Source: GYS-P2D sp964522505
Lineage (GTDB): Bacteria; Bacteroidota; Bacteroidia; Chitinophagales; Saprospiraceae
DNA: 34,262 nt
Assembly: GCA_964522505.1 (NCBI GenBank)
Contig: CAZFWJ010000040.1
Span: 1-34,262, forward strand
Direction of reading: 5' to 3'
Part shown: positions 16,425-25,179 of the stretch, in pieces
Position numbering within the stretch: the stretch's first letter is position 1
Layout: the number at the start of each line of letters is the position of its first letter
The notes under the pieces: generated by a model
Seen by the model: only the letters and a program-made list of their open reading frames with translations
Told to the model about the DNA's origin: nothing
The model's database searches: none
Made by a program: the position numbers and the translations under genes

Positions 16425-17665
16425 TCGCATCAGTTGTGACAGTGGGAGACGAATTGCTCAATGGTCAGACCGTTGACACCAATTCAGCATGGTTAGGAGA
16501 AAAACTGAACGAAATAGGGGTAACTCTAACACTTAAACTATCAGTTGGAGATACTGAAGATAGCATCATTGATGGCTTAAATTATGCCTGTAGCAAGTCT
16601 GATATCGTGTTGATGACTGGAGGCCTCGGTCCGACTAAGGACGATATAACTAAGCTCGCCATAGTCAACTTCTTGGGTGATGAATTGGTGTTTTCTGAGC
16701 CGACCTATGAACGCATCAAAAAAATATTTGAAGCTCGAGATCGTGAAGTGCTCGATGCGCATAGAAAGCAGTGCTATATGCCGAGAACTGCGGAATTAGT
16801 GAATAATCCTGTTGGTACGGCACCCGGTATGTGGATGCGTCAGGGTGAGAAGATCATTTTATCGATGCCGGGAGTGCCTCGAGAGATGAAGCAGATCATG
16901 ACCGATGGTGGATTAAGAAAGATCGAAGAGCTTGTAGGCGACATATATATCAAGCACTTTGTCATTCAGACAGCCGGTGTGGGAGAGACCACCATAGCTA
17001 ACAAGATTGAGTCCATCGTTGATGACTTCCCATCAGATCTGAGCATTGCCTATTTGCCAGGATCAGGGGCGGTAAAGTTGAGGTTAACCGCTAAGACTCA
17101 GGATGCACATAGTGCTGCCACATTCACGGAGACCTACGGTCAAAAAATAGTGAGGCGACTAGGAAACTTAGTATATGGTATCGGTCCAGATAAGTTAGCT
17201 CATGCGATAGGAAAATTATGTAAAGCAAAAGGTATCAAAATCGCCACTGCCGAAAGCTGTACAGGCGGAGGCATAGGCAATAGGATTGTCAGTGTGCCTG
17301 GCTCATCTGCATACTATGAAGGTAGCCTTGTTACGTACTCTAATGAACTAAAGAGCCATCTGCTAAAAGTAAATGGTGAAACAATCAACCAGCATGGTGC
17401 AGTAAGTGAAGAGACCGTCAAGCAGATGATTATCGGACTTGTAGATCAGACTCATTGTGACGTAGGAGTGGCAGTATCGGGTATCGCTGGGCCAGGCGGA
17501 GGCACTCCAGAGAAGCCTGTGGGCACAATATGGATCGCCGCAGGAAATAAGGATAAGGTAGTCACTCGTAAGTTGCTGCTGGTGCGTAATAGAAAAATGA
17601 ACATAGATTATACTATAACATTCGCCTTGAATGAAATGCGATTGTTTATAGAAGGTAACTTTTGA
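16421..17665 (+). CDS. cinA: CinA-like protein (nicotinamide-nucleotide amidase / ADP-ribose pyrophosphatase family)
   Basis: A 414-residue two-domain protein. The N-terminal MoaB/MogA-like COG1058 domain starts VVTVGDELLNGQTVDTNSAW and has MTGGLGPTKDDITK. The C-terminal PncC amidase domain has IATAESCTGGGIGNRIV and AVSGIAGPGGGTPEKPVGT. PncC recycles nicotinamide mononucleotide to nicotinate mononucleotide, which would feed NAD synthesis alongside nadA and nadE in this window. The historical name refers to competence, for which there is no evidence here. Its ATG overlaps the birA stop (ATGA). The promoter of the next gene overlaps its 3' end. Confidence 0.95.
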   Translation: MIASVVTVGDELLNGQTVDTNSAWLGEKLNEIGVTLTLKLSVGDTEDSIIDGLNYACSKSDIVLMTGGLGPTKDDITKLAIVNFLGDELVFSEPTYERIKKIFEARDREVLDAHRKQCYMPRTAELVNNPVGTAPGMWMRQGEKIILSMPGVPREMKQIMTDGGLRKIEELVGDIYIKHFVIQTAGVGETTIANKIESIVDDFPSDLSIAYLPGSGAVKLRLTAKTQDAHSAATFTETYGQKIVRRLGNLVYGIGPDKLAHAIGKLCKAKGIKIATAESCTGGGIGNRIVSVPGSSAYYEGSLVTYSNELKSHLLKVNGETINQHGAVSEETVKQMIIGLVDQTHCDVGVAVSGIAGPGGGTPEKPVGTIWIAAGNKDKVVTRKLLLVRNRKMNIDYTITFALNEMRLFIEGNF

Positions 17666-17673
17666 TAACTTTG
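17642..17673 (+). promoter_or_regulatory. Promoter of the E2 gene (TTG-N21-TAACTTTG)
   Basis: TTG at 17642-17644 is followed after 21 nt by TAACTTTG at 17666-17673, then C, a full match to the Bacteroidota consensus. The E2 ATG is 20 nt beyond, so the leader is very short. The -33 element lies inside cinA, whose TGA ends at 17665. Confidence 0.8.
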
Positions 17674-17692
17674 CCCACGGCAAAAAAGCAGC

Positions 17693-19102
17693 ATGGCGAT
17701 AGTTGAATTGGTCATTCCAAAAATGGGGGAGAGCATACATGAAGCGACTATCATTACATGGTTGAAAAATATTGGAGATCCAATTGAAGAGGACGAAACA
17801 ATTCTAGAGATTGCAACAGATAAAGTCGATACCGACGTCCCCTCTCCTGTCAATGGCATATTGCACAAAATATTGGCTCAACCAAATGACGTAGTCCCTA
17901 TAGGACAAGCCATAGCCTTGATAGAAACAGATCAGGCAAGTGCTACTCCTAGTACTCCAGTAATAGAGCAACATGTTGCTCCGCCGTCGACGCCCGAAGT
18001 TCAAGTTGAACCACTTGAGACTATGGCGAGTGCGCCAGCGACCATCCCGAAACCACAATCGTTCAAAACGAACAGATTTTATACACCGTTAGTTAAGACT
18101 ATTGCTAAGCAAGAGGGAGTGTCTATAGCAGAGTTAGAACATATCCAAGGTACCGGAGTTAAGAGCAGAGTGACCAAAGAAGATGTATTTAGATATGTCA
18201 ATCAACGAGTTGCACAGTCTACACGGACCATAACGCATCCAGTTCTAAAGAGAGATACTGCGGCACCAATTACTGCGGCACCACAGCGTAACACAGTTGA
18301 GTCTTCTCCTCAACGTGCAGCAACGCAGAGCCAGCCTAATCCTGTAAAAGCTAGCAGTGTTCCTGATCCCGCTCAATCACTAGGTCAAGCTGATAGAGTG
18401 GTCGAGTTGGATCGAATGAGACAATTGATTGCGAAGCATATGACCGCTTCGATTAACACTTCGGCGCATGCGACTTCATTCTTAGAAGCAGATGTCACTA
18501 AAATGGTACTATGGCGCCATAAGGCCAAAGGTGCCTACCAACAGAAGTACGGAGAGCGGTTAACCTTTTCACCACTCTTTGCAGAAGCTGTTATAAATGC
18601 AATCAAAGATTTTCCAACGATCAATGCTTCATTAGATGAGTCAGGAACCAAACTTCATGTCAAGAAAGATATCAATCTCGGAATAGCCACAGCACTACCA
18701 TCAGGTAATCTAATCGTACCAGTGATTAATCAGGCAGGAAGACTAAATTTGTTAGGTCTTACCGAGAAACTCAATGATTTATCGCAACGTGCCAGAGATA
18801 ACAAGTTGCGTCCTTACGAGATTCAGGGAGGCACTTTTACCATCAGTAACATTGGTACTTTCGGCAATCTCCTAGGTACGCCAATCATCAATCAGCCGCA
18901 ATTAGCCATCCTTGCTATAGGTGCCATCACCAAGAAACCTGTAATAATGGATACAGATCATGGAGATATTATTGCAATTCGTCATATGATGTTCCTATCT
19001 TTATCGTTCGATCATCGTGTGATCGATGGATTCTTAGGGGGTTCATTTCTAAAACGAATTGCAGAAAATATTGAAAACTTTGACTCAAATCGGGAGATAT
19101 AG
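17693..19102 (+). CDS. 2-oxoacid dehydrogenase complex E2 component (dihydrolipoamide acyltransferase)
   Basis: Transfers an acyl group from E1 to coenzyme A within a 2-oxoacid dehydrogenase complex. In the 469 residues: an N-terminal lipoyl domain with lipoyl-lysine Lys44 in EIATDKVDTDVPSP, a Pro/Ala/Thr-rich linker, a peripheral subunit-binding domain (~130-172, FYTPLVKTIAKQEGVSIAEL onward), a second Pro/Gln-rich linker, and the catalytic trimer-forming domain (~230-469) with active-site FDHRVIDG (439-446). EIATDKVDTDVPSP is the type seen in branched-chain or 2-oxoglutarate E2 enzymes more than classical pyruvate E2; I cannot decide the substrate. E1 and E3 are not adjacent. It has its own strong promoter. 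Confidence 0.94.
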   Translation: MAIVELVIPKMGESIHEATIITWLKNIGDPIEEDETILEIATDKVDTDVPSPVNGILHKILAQPNDVVPIGQAIALIETDQASATPSTPVIEQHVAPPSTPEVQVEPLETMASAPATIPKPQSFKTNRFYTPLVKTIAKQEGVSIAELEHIQGTGVKSRVTKEDVFRYVNQRVAQSTRTITHPVLKRDTAAPITAAPQRNTVESSPQRAATQSQPNPVKASSVPDPAQSLGQADRVVELDRMRQLIAKHMTASINTSAHATSFLEADVTKMVLWRHKAKGAYQQKYGERLTFSPLFAEAVINAIKDFPTINASLDESGTKLHVKKDINLGIATALPSGNLIVPVINQAGRLNLLGLTEKLNDLSQRARDNKLRPYEIQGGTFTISNIGTFGNLLGTPIINQPQLAILAIGAITKKPVIMDTDHGDIIAIRHMMFLSLSFDHRVIDGFLGGSFLKRIAENIENFDSNREI

Positions 19103-21242
19103 CGCTCTAATAGGCTGTTTCATATTCCTATGGCTGACTCCAACATCTCTATTTTCTCAGAAAGATGATCTCAAAAAAGCCAACGAGCTTTACAAAGAAC
19201 AGCGCTACAAGGAAGCTCTGATTTATCTAAACAGAGTTGATAAGGTTGAGCAGAGTGGTCCATTGCTGTTTAAGCGAGCCATGATTAACTATCATACTAA
19301 CCTCCTACAACAGGCGGAACAAGACTTTGCTCAGGCCGTACAATTCGGCTATAAAAACGATGACATAGATTATTACCTCGCTGAAATAAATCATCAGAAA
19401 GGAAGATTTTATCAAGCAGCGGAATTCTATAAATTATATCTCAAGACCCTCAAGGGAATGCCATTAAGGCAGGAGGAGATATACCATAAGATCAGCCAAT
19501 GCGGACATGCCTTACGGATCAGTTACCAACCTGCATTGGCAGTAATTGACAAAATGCCTGGGCCGATCAACTCTATTTATGACGACTTCAGTTGGCTTCC
19601 GAGTCCTAACGATTCCAGTACATTTTACTTTACGACTAATCGCCCTAACACAGTGATTAATCTCGCAGCAGGTCATTATGAAATCTATAGTGTAAGGGAA
19701 AAAAATTCCGAATGGGCTAAACCAAAGCGACTATCCTATCCCATCAACACGCGAGATGAGGAAGTTATGATTGGATTTAACGACTATACTGACGGCATTT
19801 ATCTTTTGCGGCAAGAAGATGATGGTAGCTCTAATCTATTAATGCATAGACGTGGAGATACTAAAGGTAAGCAAGATAAGATTGAGTTAGGGGCAAAGTT
19901 TGCTGTGGAGAATGCCGGGGTGTACTTCTATAATGATAACCTGATACTGTTTGCTGCTGACTTAGCTGATAGCTACGGAGGTTATGATCTATACTTCAGT
20001 GTCAAGGAGGGTGATGAATGGACTAAGCCAGAAAATATGGGACCATCAGTTAACTCTTCTTACGATGAGCTTGAGCCCAAGCTTACTAATGATGGGGAAA
20101 CGCTTTATTTCTCGAGTAATCGTCCTCAGAGCATTGGAGGATTCGACATATTTAGATGTACCTATTTGTATGAATCTGAGGCTTGGTCGCAGCCTTATAA
20201 TCTTGGAATACCTATTAATAGTCCCGGCAATGATCAAGGACTACAGCTGAGTGCCGATGGCTTAATGGCACATTTTAATTCTGATCGAAAGACCTCATAC
20301 GGCGGCTTTGATATCTATTCAGTGCGCTTCAAGGAGCGTCAGCCTGGTCAGGATTATTATGCTGGATTTGTTCCATTCACAGATTATAAACCTGCTGATC
20401 AGATCATACCAGAAGAGCGAGAAACCTTACTCGCAGGGATACCTGAATTTACAACAGAATCCAGCGAAGAGACTTTAGTTGCTGAGGCCCAAGAATATAG
20501 TGTTGATCCGATCTATCATGTGGTAGAGGAGTATTTGGATGATGGCAGCAATCAGATTCAGATTAATCAAGTGAAGCAGATTCTTCAGACCAATGAGGAT
20601 ATCCTCTTAGAACTAATTAGCAGCGGCAATGATGATGAGATCATAGAGTACAGCCTTTTTGCATCGATGAAGAGAGCAGAAGCTGTAAAGAAGAAAATCA
20701 TAGCAGGTACTAATATAGATCCCGAACGAATAACTGTAACAGGCATCGGACGCAATTATCCAATTGTAAAGCAGAAAAGCTTGCAGGCTGATAAATACAA
20801 CACCAGAGTAGATCTGAGATTTAGCAATGTTCCAGAGCATGTTACGATTGATACTGATTTAGAGCTGGACATTCCTAATAGTTATATGGATTATCGATAC
20901 GAGATATATCGCACAGTTGTAGATGCAGATGTATCCTATAGGATAGAGATCGCTACAGTCAGCCAGATGTATCGAGGTATGGCATTAAGCCTCTTTAACG
21001 ATACCGCTATAGAGAAGGATAACTCTACAGGACTGTATTCATATACGATTGGTTTGTACGACAATTATGCTGAAGCGATTCTAACTGAGCGAAACTTAGA
21101 GCGAGAAGGTGTCGTCGATGCCAAGGTGATCCCATATGTCAACGGGCGTCGTATCTCTGCGGATCAGATGATAGACTATGTCAATGAGTATTCAGCACTC
21201 AAAGATTATATGAACTATAATCCTTCAAGCGGAACTAATTGA
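19059..21242 (+). CDS. TPR-PD40-OmpA-like envelope protein (PorE-like)
   Basis: A 727-residue exported protein. Order: signal peptide (~11-34, ending SLFSQ), TPR-type helices (~36-130), a PD40/WD40-like propeller (~170-430; repeats such as FYFTTNRP, GGYDLYFSVK, LYFSSNRPQSIGGFDIF, SYGGFDIYSV), an OmpA-C-like domain (~490-590; KRAEAVKKKI, RITVTGIGRNYP, YNTRVDLRF), and a C-terminal SPOR-like part (~615-700). The TPR-PD40-OmpA order matches PorE, the T9SS component anchoring the machine to peptidoglycan, but other Bacteroidota OmpA proteins share it. Only TTG codons (19059, 19071, 19080) can start it, all inside the 3' end of the E2 gene. The OmpA domain is diverged. Confidence 0.85.
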   Translation: MQKILKTLTQIGRYSALIGCFIFLWLTPTSLFSQKDDLKKANELYKEQRYKEALIYLNRVDKVEQSGPLLFKRAMINYHTNLLQQAEQDFAQAVQFGYKNDDIDYYLAEINHQKGRFYQAAEFYKLYLKTLKGMPLRQEEIYHKISQCGHALRISYQPALAVIDKMPGPINSIYDDFSWLPSPNDSSTFYFTTNRPNTVINLAAGHYEIYSVREKNSEWAKPKRLSYPINTRDEEVMIGFNDYTDGIYLLRQEDDGSSNLLMHRRGDTKGKQDKIELGAKFAVENAGVYFYNDNLILFAADLADSYGGYDLYFSVKEGDEWTKPENMGPSVNSSYDELEPKLTNDGETLYFSSNRPQSIGGFDIFRCTYLYESEAWSQPYNLGIPINSPGNDQGLQLSADGLMAHFNSDRKTSYGGFDIYSVRFKERQPGQDYYAGFVPFTDYKPADQIIPEERETLLAGIPEFTTESSEETLVAEAQEYSVDPIYHVVEEYLDDGSNQIQINQVKQILQTNEDILLELISSGNDDEIIEYSLFASMKRAEAVKKKIIAGTNIDPERITVTGIGRNYPIVKQKSLQADKYNTRVDLRFSNVPEHVTIDTDLELDIPNSYMDYRYEIYRTVVDADVSYRIEIATVSQMYRGMALSLFNDTAIEKDNSTGLYSYTIGLYDNYAEAILTERNLEREGVVDAKVIPYVNGRRISADQMIDYVNEYSALKDYMNYNPSSGTN

Positions 21243-22072
21243 AACGGTTGTGCTGACTGAAGCGCTTCATCATTCACCATATAAATAAGATAGTAACCAC
21301 CGCCTCCAGTACCGCAGAGCTTAATAAAGTAGTCACCTGTAGCAAGGCCTTCTTGCCAAATAGGTATAAGTCGATCTACCACCATAGGTCGCATATGCTC
21401 AAGTTGGAAGGCAGATAGTTGCGCCACGTCGGCATTGATATTTTTATCAGCTAACAACTTAGTAATAATTGTATTGTTCAGTTCTGTCAACTGCATACCT
21501 ATAGATGGCTTTTCCTTATTGATTTCCATGAATCTTGGAACTAAGCCTTTCACTCGCCGTCTTTCTCCACTATCTAATAAGTAGATATTAGCTATAGAGT
21601 GCTGAAGAATAGCACGAGGGTTAAGTAATTTGTAATCACCTTGCTCATCTCTTAGAATTGGGGTATTCTTAATACTAATCAATGGATCAAATCCAGAGCT
21701 CTTGCCGTGGAAGAACGATTCAATCTTAGCCAGTTGTTCTCTTAGAGTGGGGATATGTTCTTCCATTTGGGCTGAGCAGTAATCATAGATTGCCGCGGAT
21801 ATAGCTCCAGAACTTCCAGTTCCATAACCTCTCTTGATCGTACTGCGATAAAATATTTGACCACTTCTTATCTCCTCAATCTTGGTCTCGTTGAGAAATG
21901 AGCTACACTCTTTGAGCAAGTAGTCTATCAGGCCCTTCGTCATTCGCGAGTTGCGGTCAGATTCCTGTGACCAGTATCCAAATCTATCTGATAGTGGAAC
22001 CCCTAAAACTTGAGAGCCTAGTATCACCGAGTACTCGCCAAACAATATGACTTTAGAGGGATATCGGCGCAT
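21215..22072 (-). CDS. GHMP kinase, mevalonate kinase-like
   Basis: A 285-residue GHMP-superfamily small-molecule kinase. Motif 1 is SKVILFGEYSVILG (substrate side), motif 2 the ATP-binding loop KRGYGTGSSGAISAA, motif 3 KLCGTGGGGYYLI. GEY in place of the GEH of animal enzymes, and a short chain, fit what I know of Bacteroidota mevalonate kinases, which would place it in isoprenoid synthesis by the mevalonate route. No other mevalonate gene is adjacent. It begins 1 bp after galE, so they form an operon, and its 3' end overlaps the convergent OmpA-type gene by 28 bp. A sugar kinase of the same superfamily remains possible. Confidence 0.85.
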   Translation of the reverse strand: MRRYPSKVILFGEYSVILGSQVLGVPLSDRFGYWSQESDRNSRMTKGLIDYLLKECSSFLNETKIEEIRSGQIFYRSTIKRGYGTGSSGAISAAIYDYCSAQMEEHIPTLREQLAKIESFFHGKSSGFDPLISIKNTPILRDEQGDYKLLNPRAILQHSIANIYLLDSGERRRVKGLVPRFMEINKEKPSIGMQLTELNNTIITKLLADKNINADVAQLSAFQLEHMRPMVVDRLIPIWQEGLATGDYFIKLCGTGGGGYYLIYMVNDEALQSAQPFQLVPLEGL

Positions 22073-22073
22073 C

Positions 22074-23090
22074 TTAGAAGGGGCGGTTGTTTTCCCAGTG
22101 CCAGGCCGTGTTCATTATTTCTTTTATCCCATACTTTGGCTCCCAACCTAATAAGTCTTTAGCCTTGTCATAGTTGCTATAGATGGCGATTACATCGCCA
22201 AGCCTACGTGGTCCAATGCGGTAGTTTAGTTTCTGATTGCTGACTTCTTCAAACGCCTTAATTGCTTCAAGTACAGTAACGCCTTCTCCTATTCCGAGAT
22301 TGAATACCTCGTAGGACTCACTATTACGCCCATCCATCAAATACTGCACTGCCGAGGTATGTGCTGATGCAAGATCTTCTACATGTATATAGTCTCTAAT
22401 GCAGCTGCCATCACGAGTATTATAATCATCACCGAAGACGACACATTCTTTTCTTTTGCCAGCTGCGGTTTCTGTGATAACTGGTACCAGATTGAGTGCT
22501 TTTTGTTTAGATGCTTCTCCTAGTAGTCCTGAATGATGAGCACCAGCGGGATTAAAGTATCTCAGAGATACCACTTTTAAATCGCTGTATTGAGCGAGGT
22601 CTTTCAACATATATTCACCAAGTTGCTTAGTGCGGCCATAAGGTGATTCTGCTTCTTTCATAATTGTTTCTTCCGTGACGGGCAAATCTGTCGCTTGACC
22701 ATATACGGTACATGAAGAAGAAAAAATCAAATTATGGGTATCGATTGAGCGTGCCCCCGATATGACATTAAGTAAGGACTTCATATTATTTTCAAAGTAT
22801 AGCAATGGTTTCTCTGTAGACTCCCCAACCGCTTTCAGCGCTGCAAAATGAATGACAGCCTCAATATCTGAATGGGCGCTAAAAATTCTTTGAGTCGCCA
22901 CAGAATCACACAGGTCTACTTTATAGTGTATTGGTCGTTGGCCAGTAATCTTTTCGATGTGATCAATCGACGCTTCATAGGCATTATGATGATTATCAAC
23001 AGTGATCACATTATGACCATTGTTGATGAGGTCAACAGCCGTATGACTACCGATATAACCTGCCCCTCCAGTAACTAATATTTTAGCCAT
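22074..23090 (-). CDS. galE: UDP-glucose 4-epimerase
   Basis: An SDR-type enzyme interconverting UDP-glucose and UDP-galactose with bound NAD, for galactose use and surface polysaccharides. Features: Rossmann motif GGAGYIGSH near the N-terminus, IHFAALKAVGES, the catalytic region SSSCTVYG and YGRTK (YxxxK), NPAGAHHSGLLGE and DGSCIRDYIHVEDLA. The ATG at 23090 gives MAKILVTGGAGY and 338 residues; a TTG three codons upstream is less likely. The promoter region is shared, back to back, with cysQ. The mevalonate kinase-like gene follows after 1 bp. Confidence 0.96.
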   Translation of the reverse strand: MAKILVTGGAGYIGSHTAVDLINNGHNVITVDNHHNAYEASIDHIEKITGQRPIHYKVDLCDSVATQRIFSAHSDIEAVIHFAALKAVGESTEKPLLYFENNMKSLLNVISGARSIDTHNLIFSSSCTVYGQATDLPVTEETIMKEAESPYGRTKQLGEYMLKDLAQYSDLKVVSLRYFNPAGAHHSGLLGEASKQKALNLVPVITETAAGKRKECVVFGDDYNTRDGSCIRDYIHVEDLASAHTSAVQYLMDGRNSESYEVFNLGIGEGVTVLEAIKAFEEVSNQKLNYRIGPRRLGDVIAIYSNYDKAKDLLGWEPKYGIKEIMNTAWHWENNRPF

Positions 23091-23100
23091 AAATTTCAAT

Positions 23101-23117
23101 TACATTTGCCAAACTTA
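23101..23117. promoter_or_regulatory. Back-to-back -7 elements for galE and cysQ
   Basis: On the plus strand TACATTTG (23101-23108) fits TAnnTTTG for cysQ (ATG 23130). On the minus strand TAAGTTTG (23117-23110) fits the same consensus for galE (ATG 23090). They are separated by one base, so the core reads TTTGCCAAA. Neither has a clear TTG at 19-21 nt upstream, so the -33 parts are weak. Confidence 0.6.
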
Positions 23118-23129
23118 ATCCAAAAATAT

Positions 23130-23909
23130 ATGATCTCAGCGTCTGTCATCAATAATGTGAAGGATATCGCCGTTAGGGCAGGAGCGGCAATAATGGAAAT
23201 CTATAAGGATGAATCTAAGTTTAATGTAGAGCAAAAATCTGATGATTCTCCTCTTACAGCAGCAGATCAGGCAGCTAATGCTGTAATCGTCGCTGGCCTT
23301 GAGAAATTGGATGTTTCCTTTCCTATCATATCTGAGGAAAACAAGCTCGTGGACTATGAGGTCAGAAAAAACTACGAGCGGTTTTGGTTAGTAGATCCCC
23401 TCGATGGCACCAAGGAGTTTATCAAACGTAACGGGGAGTTTACGGTTAATATCGCATTGATAGAAGACCAGGAACCGATTTTCGGAGTGGTTGCAGTGCC
23501 TGCTACTGGCGAGACCTATTGGGGAGTAAAGGGCGAGGGCTCTTGGTATAGTGATGGGATAAAGACTAATAAACTGGATACTACTAAATATTCGCAGGAT
23601 CAAAAAGGAGTGCGAGTAGTATGTTCACGCAGTCATATCAACGATGAGACTCAACGTTTGATGAATGGACTTAACCAGCCTGAAATCGTCTCAAAAGGTA
23701 GCTCACTGAAGTTTTTAATTATAGCTAAAGGAGATGCTGAATTATATCCTCGTATAGGACCTACTATGGAGTGGGACACTGCTGCTGCGCACATTGTGCT
23801 CACGGAAGCAGGAGGGACGGTAACAGAGTATCAATCTAATGGGCCATTATTATATAATAAGGAAAACCTGCTCAACCCATTTTTCATAGCGTCAGCAGCG
23901 CAATCATAA
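23130..23909 (+). CDS. cysQ: 3'(2'),5'-bisphosphate nucleotidase CysQ
   Basis: A Li-sensitive, Mg-dependent phosphatase of the inositol monophosphatase fold that removes the 3' phosphate from PAP, a by-product of sulfate activation. Motifs: KSDDSPLTAADQAAN, PIISEEN (metal Glu), the signature WLVDPLDGTKEFIKRNGEFT, and the C-terminal metal-binding MEWDTAAAH. The ATG at 23130 gives MISASVINNVK and 259 residues; a TTG at 23106 would fall inside the -7 element and is unlikely. A glycosyltransferase gene follows after 3 bp. Confidence 0.95.
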   Translation: MISASVINNVKDIAVRAGAAIMEIYKDESKFNVEQKSDDSPLTAADQAANAVIVAGLEKLDVSFPIISEENKLVDYEVRKNYERFWLVDPLDGTKEFIKRNGEFTVNIALIEDQEPIFGVVAVPATGETYWGVKGEGSWYSDGIKTNKLDTTKYSQDQKGVRVVCSRSHINDETQRLMNGLNQPEIVSKGSSLKFLIIAKGDAELYPRIGPTMEWDTAAAHIVLTEAGGTVTEYQSNGPLLYNKENLLNPFFIASAAQS

Positions 23910-23912
23910 TAA

Positions 23913-24623
23913 ATGCTGATGGCTTTTTCAATCGTCATTATCTGTCGAGATGAAGAAGAACATATTGGGAACTGTCTATCTGCTATACAAGGCCTTACGG
24001 ATGATATCATAGTCGTTGATTCAGGTAGTGTTGACCGAACAATTGAGATTATTAACACCTATCCAGTTAGACTTTTTGAACAGGAATGGAAAGGATATGG
24101 TCCCATGAAAAACTATGCTAATCAACAAGCTCAGCATGACTGGATATTCAGTCTTGATGCGGATGAAGTGGTAAGCGAAGAACTGTATCAGTCTTTAAAC
24201 GAATGGCAAGTTAAATCAACCGATGTTTATACGATCAAACGAATTAACCATATCGGAGTTCAACCCATCAGGTACGGTCATCTTAAGCCTGAGATCAAAG
24301 CTCGCTTGTTTAATAAGAACAGCTACCAATGGGATGACAAGCCAGTCCATGAACTGTTGACCCCACAGGTATTTATGGGCAAAACCTCCATGCTGAGAGG
24401 AAGTCTATTGCACTATCAAGCCGAGGATGTAGACGATTTGCGGGTACAATATGAGAAGTATGCCCTACTAATGCCTACAAAAAGAGGCCTTGTAAAGAGA
24501 TTAGCGCCATACTATCATTTTGTGCGCAACTATGTATTTATGATGGGATTTATGGAAGGGGCTATGGGATATCAGTTAGCCCAACTTTCTAAGTACTATC
24601 GCCATCTCCAATTGAGGAGTTAA
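23913..24623 (+). CDS. Family 2 glycosyltransferase (WaaE/KdtX-like)
   Basis: A 236-residue GT-A fold enzyme. The N-terminus AFSIVIICRDEEEHIGNCL is the nucleotide-sugar strand-loop; IIVVDSGSVDRT follows, and the DxD-type metal site is FSLDADEVVS. WKGYGPMKNYA and KPVHELL are typical of the WaaE/KdtX group, which adds sugars to the lipopolysaccharide inner core. ATGs at 23913 and 23919 are both possible. It sits 3 bp after cysQ and converges on the rhodanese gene, the two stop codons sharing the palindrome TTAA (24620-24623). The acceptor is unknown; galE nearby would supply UDP-sugars. Confidence 0.9.
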   Translation: MLMAFSIVIICRDEEEHIGNCLSAIQGLTDDIIVVDSGSVDRTIEIINTYPVRLFEQEWKGYGPMKNYANQQAQHDWIFSLDADEVVSEELYQSLNEWQVKSTDVYTIKRINHIGVQPIRYGHLKPEIKARLFNKNSYQWDDKPVHELLTPQVFMGKTSMLRGSLLHYQAEDVDDLRVQYEKYALLMPTKRGLVKRLAPYYHFVRNYVFMMGFMEGAMGYQLAQLSKYYRHLQLRS

Positions 24624-25027
24624 TGCTTACTGCTCCAAGCGTTATATCCGCCCTCCATATTAGTGACGTCCTTAAATCCCATACCGATCATCTTATGTGC
24701 TGCTTTACCACTGCGACTACCGCTGCGACAATAGATTAGATAGGTAGCATCTTTATCAAGCTTCTCAATTTCTGAGTCAAATGAACTATCCTTATAATCT
24801 ATCATAATGGATCCGGCTATGTGGCCTTCTTCATATTCTTCAGGAGTTCTTACATCGAGGAGTACTGGAGCTTTATCAGATTGCAGCCAATCGTAAGCTT
24901 CAGTGACTGAAATATCTTTTCTGACGACTTTCTCAGTGTCATCGTTAATAGAAGAATTTGTTGAACTGGAACTGTCAGTTTTGCAGAAAACTAAAAATAG
25001 TATGGGGATAAGGAGGAGATATTTCAT
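24620..25027 (-). CDS. Rhodanese-domain lipoprotein
   Basis: A 135-residue protein. MKYLLLIPILFLVFCKTDSS is a lipoprotein signal with the acylated Cys at 15, followed by a Ser/Asn-rich linker. Residues ~38-133 are a single rhodanese domain: VLLDVRTPEEYEEGHIAGS, then the active-site loop YCRSGSRSG with catalytic Cys, and ending MEGGYNAWSS. It is likely anchored on the periplasmic face of a membrane and handles sulfane sulfur or thiol chemistry; the actual substrate is unknown. It ends overlapping the glycosyltransferase stop. Confidence 0.92.
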   Translation of the reverse strand: MKYLLLIPILFLVFCKTDSSSSTNSSINDDTEKVVRKDISVTEAYDWLQSDKAPVLLDVRTPEEYEEGHIAGSIMIDYKDSSFDSEIEKLDKDATYLIYCRSGSRSGKAAHKMIGMGFKDVTNMEGGYNAWSSKH

Positions 25028-25058
25028 GATGAGAATTTTGGTAAATGTACTAAAAAGG

Positions 25059-25083
25059 AAAAGGGAGGAAAACCTCCCTTTTT
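25059..25083. terminator. Strong terminator, usable in both directions
   Basis: AAAAGGGAGG (25059-25068) and CCTCCCTTTT (25073-25082) form a perfect 10-bp stem with AAAA loop, followed by another T. It lies about 95 bp past the stop of the DUF1501 gene and just upstream of the rhodanese gene, so it most likely ends the DUF1501 operon. An outer pair TTTTGGTAAA (25036-25045) and TTTACCAAAA (25081-25090) could form an alternative, competing stem. Confidence 0.85.
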
Positions 25084-25179
25084 ACCAAAACCGTATGAAA
25101 AAACTATCTAACTATTCTCTTTCTATCTTAAAGACACTATTAAAACACTTTTACCCCAAGTTTTCTTACTCTTTCACAC

